Below are positions 62,167 to 64,000 of a stretch of 64,000 bases of DNA, in pieces. Source of the stretch: Prosthecobacter dejongeii (lineage in GTDB: Bacteria; Verrucomicrobiota; Verrucomicrobiia; Verrucomicrobiales; Verrucomicrobiaceae). Each line of letters begins with the position of its first letter. Position 1 is the stretch's first letter. A program made the position numbers and the translations under genes. Below the pieces are notes generated by a model. The model ran no database searches. It had not been told where the DNA came from and saw nothing but the letters and a program-made list of their open reading frames with translations. The stretch is taken from the NCBI RefSeq assembly GCF_014203045.1, contig NZ_JACHIF010000013.1, positions 62,001 to 126,000 on the forward strand, written 5' to 3'.

Positions 62167-64000
62167 AACGCCCTTCATCTTTAAAACGAACGAAGGCCGC
62201 CGCACCTTCGGCCATTCGTTTTTCCCAGGGATCTTGAGATGTAGCTGATGGCAGACGTCCCCTTTCCTTCTTGAACCGGAAAGCCCGCACTGCAAGGTCT
62301 TTGGCATCGTCAGGTGTCAGGGTGGTGCGTTTAGCCGCTATGACTTCCGCCACCAGCTTCAGCCGCTCCTCGCTCATGGATTTGGCCAGGATGGCATAAG
62401 CCTCACCAAAGGGATTGATCCGGTCAATCAGGTCAATGTCCAGCTCACGCACATCCATCGCAAATTTCCTCACTCCATCAATGAGCGAAGTATTTTTGGT
62501 TTCATCCCCGCCTGTGGCTCCACTGATGGCCCCTTCCCCCTCGTTCAGGACCTTTTTCGCCTGTTGCACAAAGTTCAGCGCAGCGATGGCATGCTGGCGC
62601 ACTGCCTCCCGATCCTCGGTGTCCAGATTCGGAAACTTCTCTTGGATGATCTTGCCCATGCGCACCTGGGTCAGTTCTTCGGGCACCAGTTCCTCACCCG
62701 CAAACAAGCCTTTCTCCAGCGACGGCTTGTCCTGCACAAAGGCAGTCACCAGTTCATTCAGGTCCTCCCGGCAAATGCGTTCCGCCTCCTTGCTCTTCGG
62801 CTCTGCCAGGCCTTTGATCTCCAGTTGAATTTGCCCCGTCGTCGGATTGTAACCCATATTGGTCTTTTCCGGGTCATAGCCTCCAGGACCGTAATCATAC
62901 CCAGGCGTCGGGCCATTGTTTGGGTTCTTGGGTTTGAACTCAAAGCGCGGGGCTAGCACCTGCTCCATGAGCAGGCTCGCGGCGATGGCCTTCAGCGTGT
63001 CATTCACCGCCTCCGTCACCGCTTGCTCGCTCGCATCCGGTTCGGCGATGAGATTGGTAAAACGCGCCCGCGTCTTGCCAGGAGCGTCACGGGTGGCCCG
63101 GCCGATGATCTGAATGATCTCCGTCAGGCTGGAGCGGTAGCCCACCGTCAGCGCATGCTCACACCAGATCCAGTCAAAGCCTTCCTTGGCCATCCCCAGC
63201 GCGATGATAATGTCCACATGCTCCCGGTTGTTCTTTTGGGTCGGGTCTTTGAGTGCCGCCAGTACCTTGGCATGCCGGTCAGGTCCATCATCTACCAGAT
63301 CGGCTACTTTAAGGATGCGACCATCCGCTCGTTCCACCAGATCAAATCCCGTCACCGGATCCTTCCCTTTCCAGATTCCCAGCGTTCCCAGAATCTCGCT
63401 CACCTCCGTGTCTTTTCCTCGCCGCGTGCTCTCACGGGAGGCCACATGTGGGATGTGCAGGATGGTCTTGAGATCGGAGTCCAGCACCTTGGTGATGTCG
63501 TCCACGTAACTGCCACTGTAGAAGAAATAACCAATATCGAGCTGCTTCAGGTATTGGTAGCCATTGAGCTGCTGATAATAAGTGTAAGTGACCGTATCAA
63601 ACTTCGATTCATCATCCGGGTGGAGCACCGCCTCCGCATCCCCCCGGAAGTAGGAGCCGGTCATGGCCACGAGGTGCGTCTTGTCCCGCGCCATGAGCTG
63701 GCGCACATGTTCGCCTAACCGATTGTCTGGATTGGCCGAAATATGGTGAAATTCGTCCACGGCGATCAGGCGTTCATCAAAGACGTCAGCACCAAATTTT
63801 TCCATCGCAGAACGGAAAGTCGCATGTGTGCAGACCAGCACCTTGTCGTCGCTCTCGAGAAACTTACTCACCGACTCCACCTTGCTTCCATTTTCAGAAC
63901 CTGCCGCGTCACACAGATTCCACTTCCCCTCCACGTTCCAATCGGCAAAAAAGCCAAACTTGCTCAGCGGTTCGTTTTGGAAGCTGGCTCCGATGGAACG
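62159..64000 (-). CDS. DExH-box helicase-like protein, N-terminus outside the window
   Basis: The frame is open through the right edge and ends at TGA 62159; 613 residues are visible. It is a superfamily 2 helicase: Walker B is DEFH in LIAVDEFHHIS, motif III is LVAMTGSYFR, and motif VI is EIIQIIGRATRDAPG. Walker A would be beyond the edge. After the motor core (to about 310 residues from the edge) is a C-terminal region of about 300 residues with GPTPGYDYGPGGYDPEK and a helical end of unknown function. Coupling to a GIY-YIG nuclease suggests a restriction- or repair-like two-gene system. Confidence 0.85.
   Translation of the reverse strand, partial: RSIGASFQNEPLSKFGFFADWNVEGKWNLCDAAGSENGSKVESVSKFLESDDKVLVCTHATFRSAMEKFGADVFDERLIAVDEFHHISANPDNRLGEHVRQLMARDKTHLVAMTGSYFRGDAEAVLHPDDESKFDTVTYTYYQQLNGYQYLKQLDIGYFFYSGSYVDDITKVLDSDLKTILHIPHVASRESTRRGKDTEVSEILGTLGIWKGKDPVTGFDLVERADGRILKVADLVDDGPDRHAKVLAALKDPTQKNNREHVDIIIALGMAKEGFDWIWCEHALTVGYRSSLTEIIQIIGRATRDAPGKTRARFTNLIAEPDASEQAVTEAVNDTLKAIAASLLMEQVLAPRFEFKPKNPNNGPTPGYDYGPGGYDPEKTNMGYNPTTGQIQLEIKGLAEPKSKEAERICREDLNELVTAFVQDKPSLEKGLFAGEELVPEELTQVRMGKIIQEKFPNLDTEDREAVRQHAIAALNFVQQAKKVLNEGEGAISGATGGDETKNTSLIDGVRKFAMDVRELDIDLIDRINPFGEAYAILAKSMSEERLKLVAEVIAAKRTTLTPDDAKDLAVRAFRFKKERGRLPSATSQDPWEKRMAEGAAAFVRFKDEGRYD

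Overview
The window looks like chromosomal DNA of a Gram-negative member of the Verrucomicrobia, most likely the order Verrucomicrobiales (Prosthecobacter-like). That placement is an inference. Its grounds are LPS genes (kdsB, an LpxR-type outer-membrane deacylase), a SecA much longer than the E. coli protein and ending in a SEC-C zinc motif, several Tat-exported sugar or propeller proteins of the kind common in Planctomycetes/Verrucomicrobia, and moderately high GC with short intergenic gaps. No phage, insertion sequence, CRISPR array or rRNA operon was seen. One tRNA-Pro(GGG) is present.

Layout. 0-9 kb is housekeeping: ybeY (cut by the left edge), kdsB, pyrG, a DUF2868-like membrane protein, a DciA-like protein, secA and a NifU-type scaffold. 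9-15 kb holds an LpxR-like protein, a ClpX-like unfoldase without the zinc domain coupled to a small membrane protein, a GT4 glycosyltransferase, and a Tat-exported beta-propeller. 15-23 kb is metabolic: fabG, purH, pdxJ-acpS, thrH, xylA and a subtilase. 23-33 kb contains a GntR/LacI-type hybrid regulator, two unrecognised proteins (one with a duplicated concanavalin-like domain), a lone molybdate-type permease, an sdpR-sdpI pair with a palindromic operator, an EEP phosphatase and tex. 33-35 kb has a PNPOx protein, a compact nucleotidyltransferase/small-ORF pair resembling a toxin-antitoxin module, and an isolated trmD with a GTG start.

35-43 kb is the most unusual block. A probable three-gene minus-strand operon encodes a YnbC-type hydrolase-methyltransferase fusion, a YnbD-type PAP2/dual-specificity phosphatase fusion, and a fusion of AlgI-like (MBOAT) and AlgJ/AlgX-like (SGNH) domains in which the usual catalytic residues of both halves appear to be lost. 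Divergent from it is an Aas-type acyl-ACP synthetase whose N-terminal acyltransferase domain also lacks its catalytic motifs. Together they suggest an uncharacterised envelope-lipid or acyl-modification pathway.

43-60 kb carries a periplasmic sugar dehydrogenase with a sulfocyanin-like cupredoxin, an esterase, an AI-2E family permease, the ATP-grasp/alpha-E/transglutaminase cluster, an OXA-type beta-lactamase, a BON-like membrane protein, yjbQ, smpB, rpoZ, a Tat-exported epimerase, glutathione peroxidase and a short PaaK-like ligase. At the right edge a GIY-YIG (T5orf172) nuclease gene overlaps a DExH helicase gene that runs off the window. This is a probable nucleic-acid-processing or defence pair.

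Non-coding structure includes several strong intrinsic terminators, a cloverleaf-like palindromic repeat (60820-60887) and a period-9 repeat arranged as an inverted pair (32919-33030).
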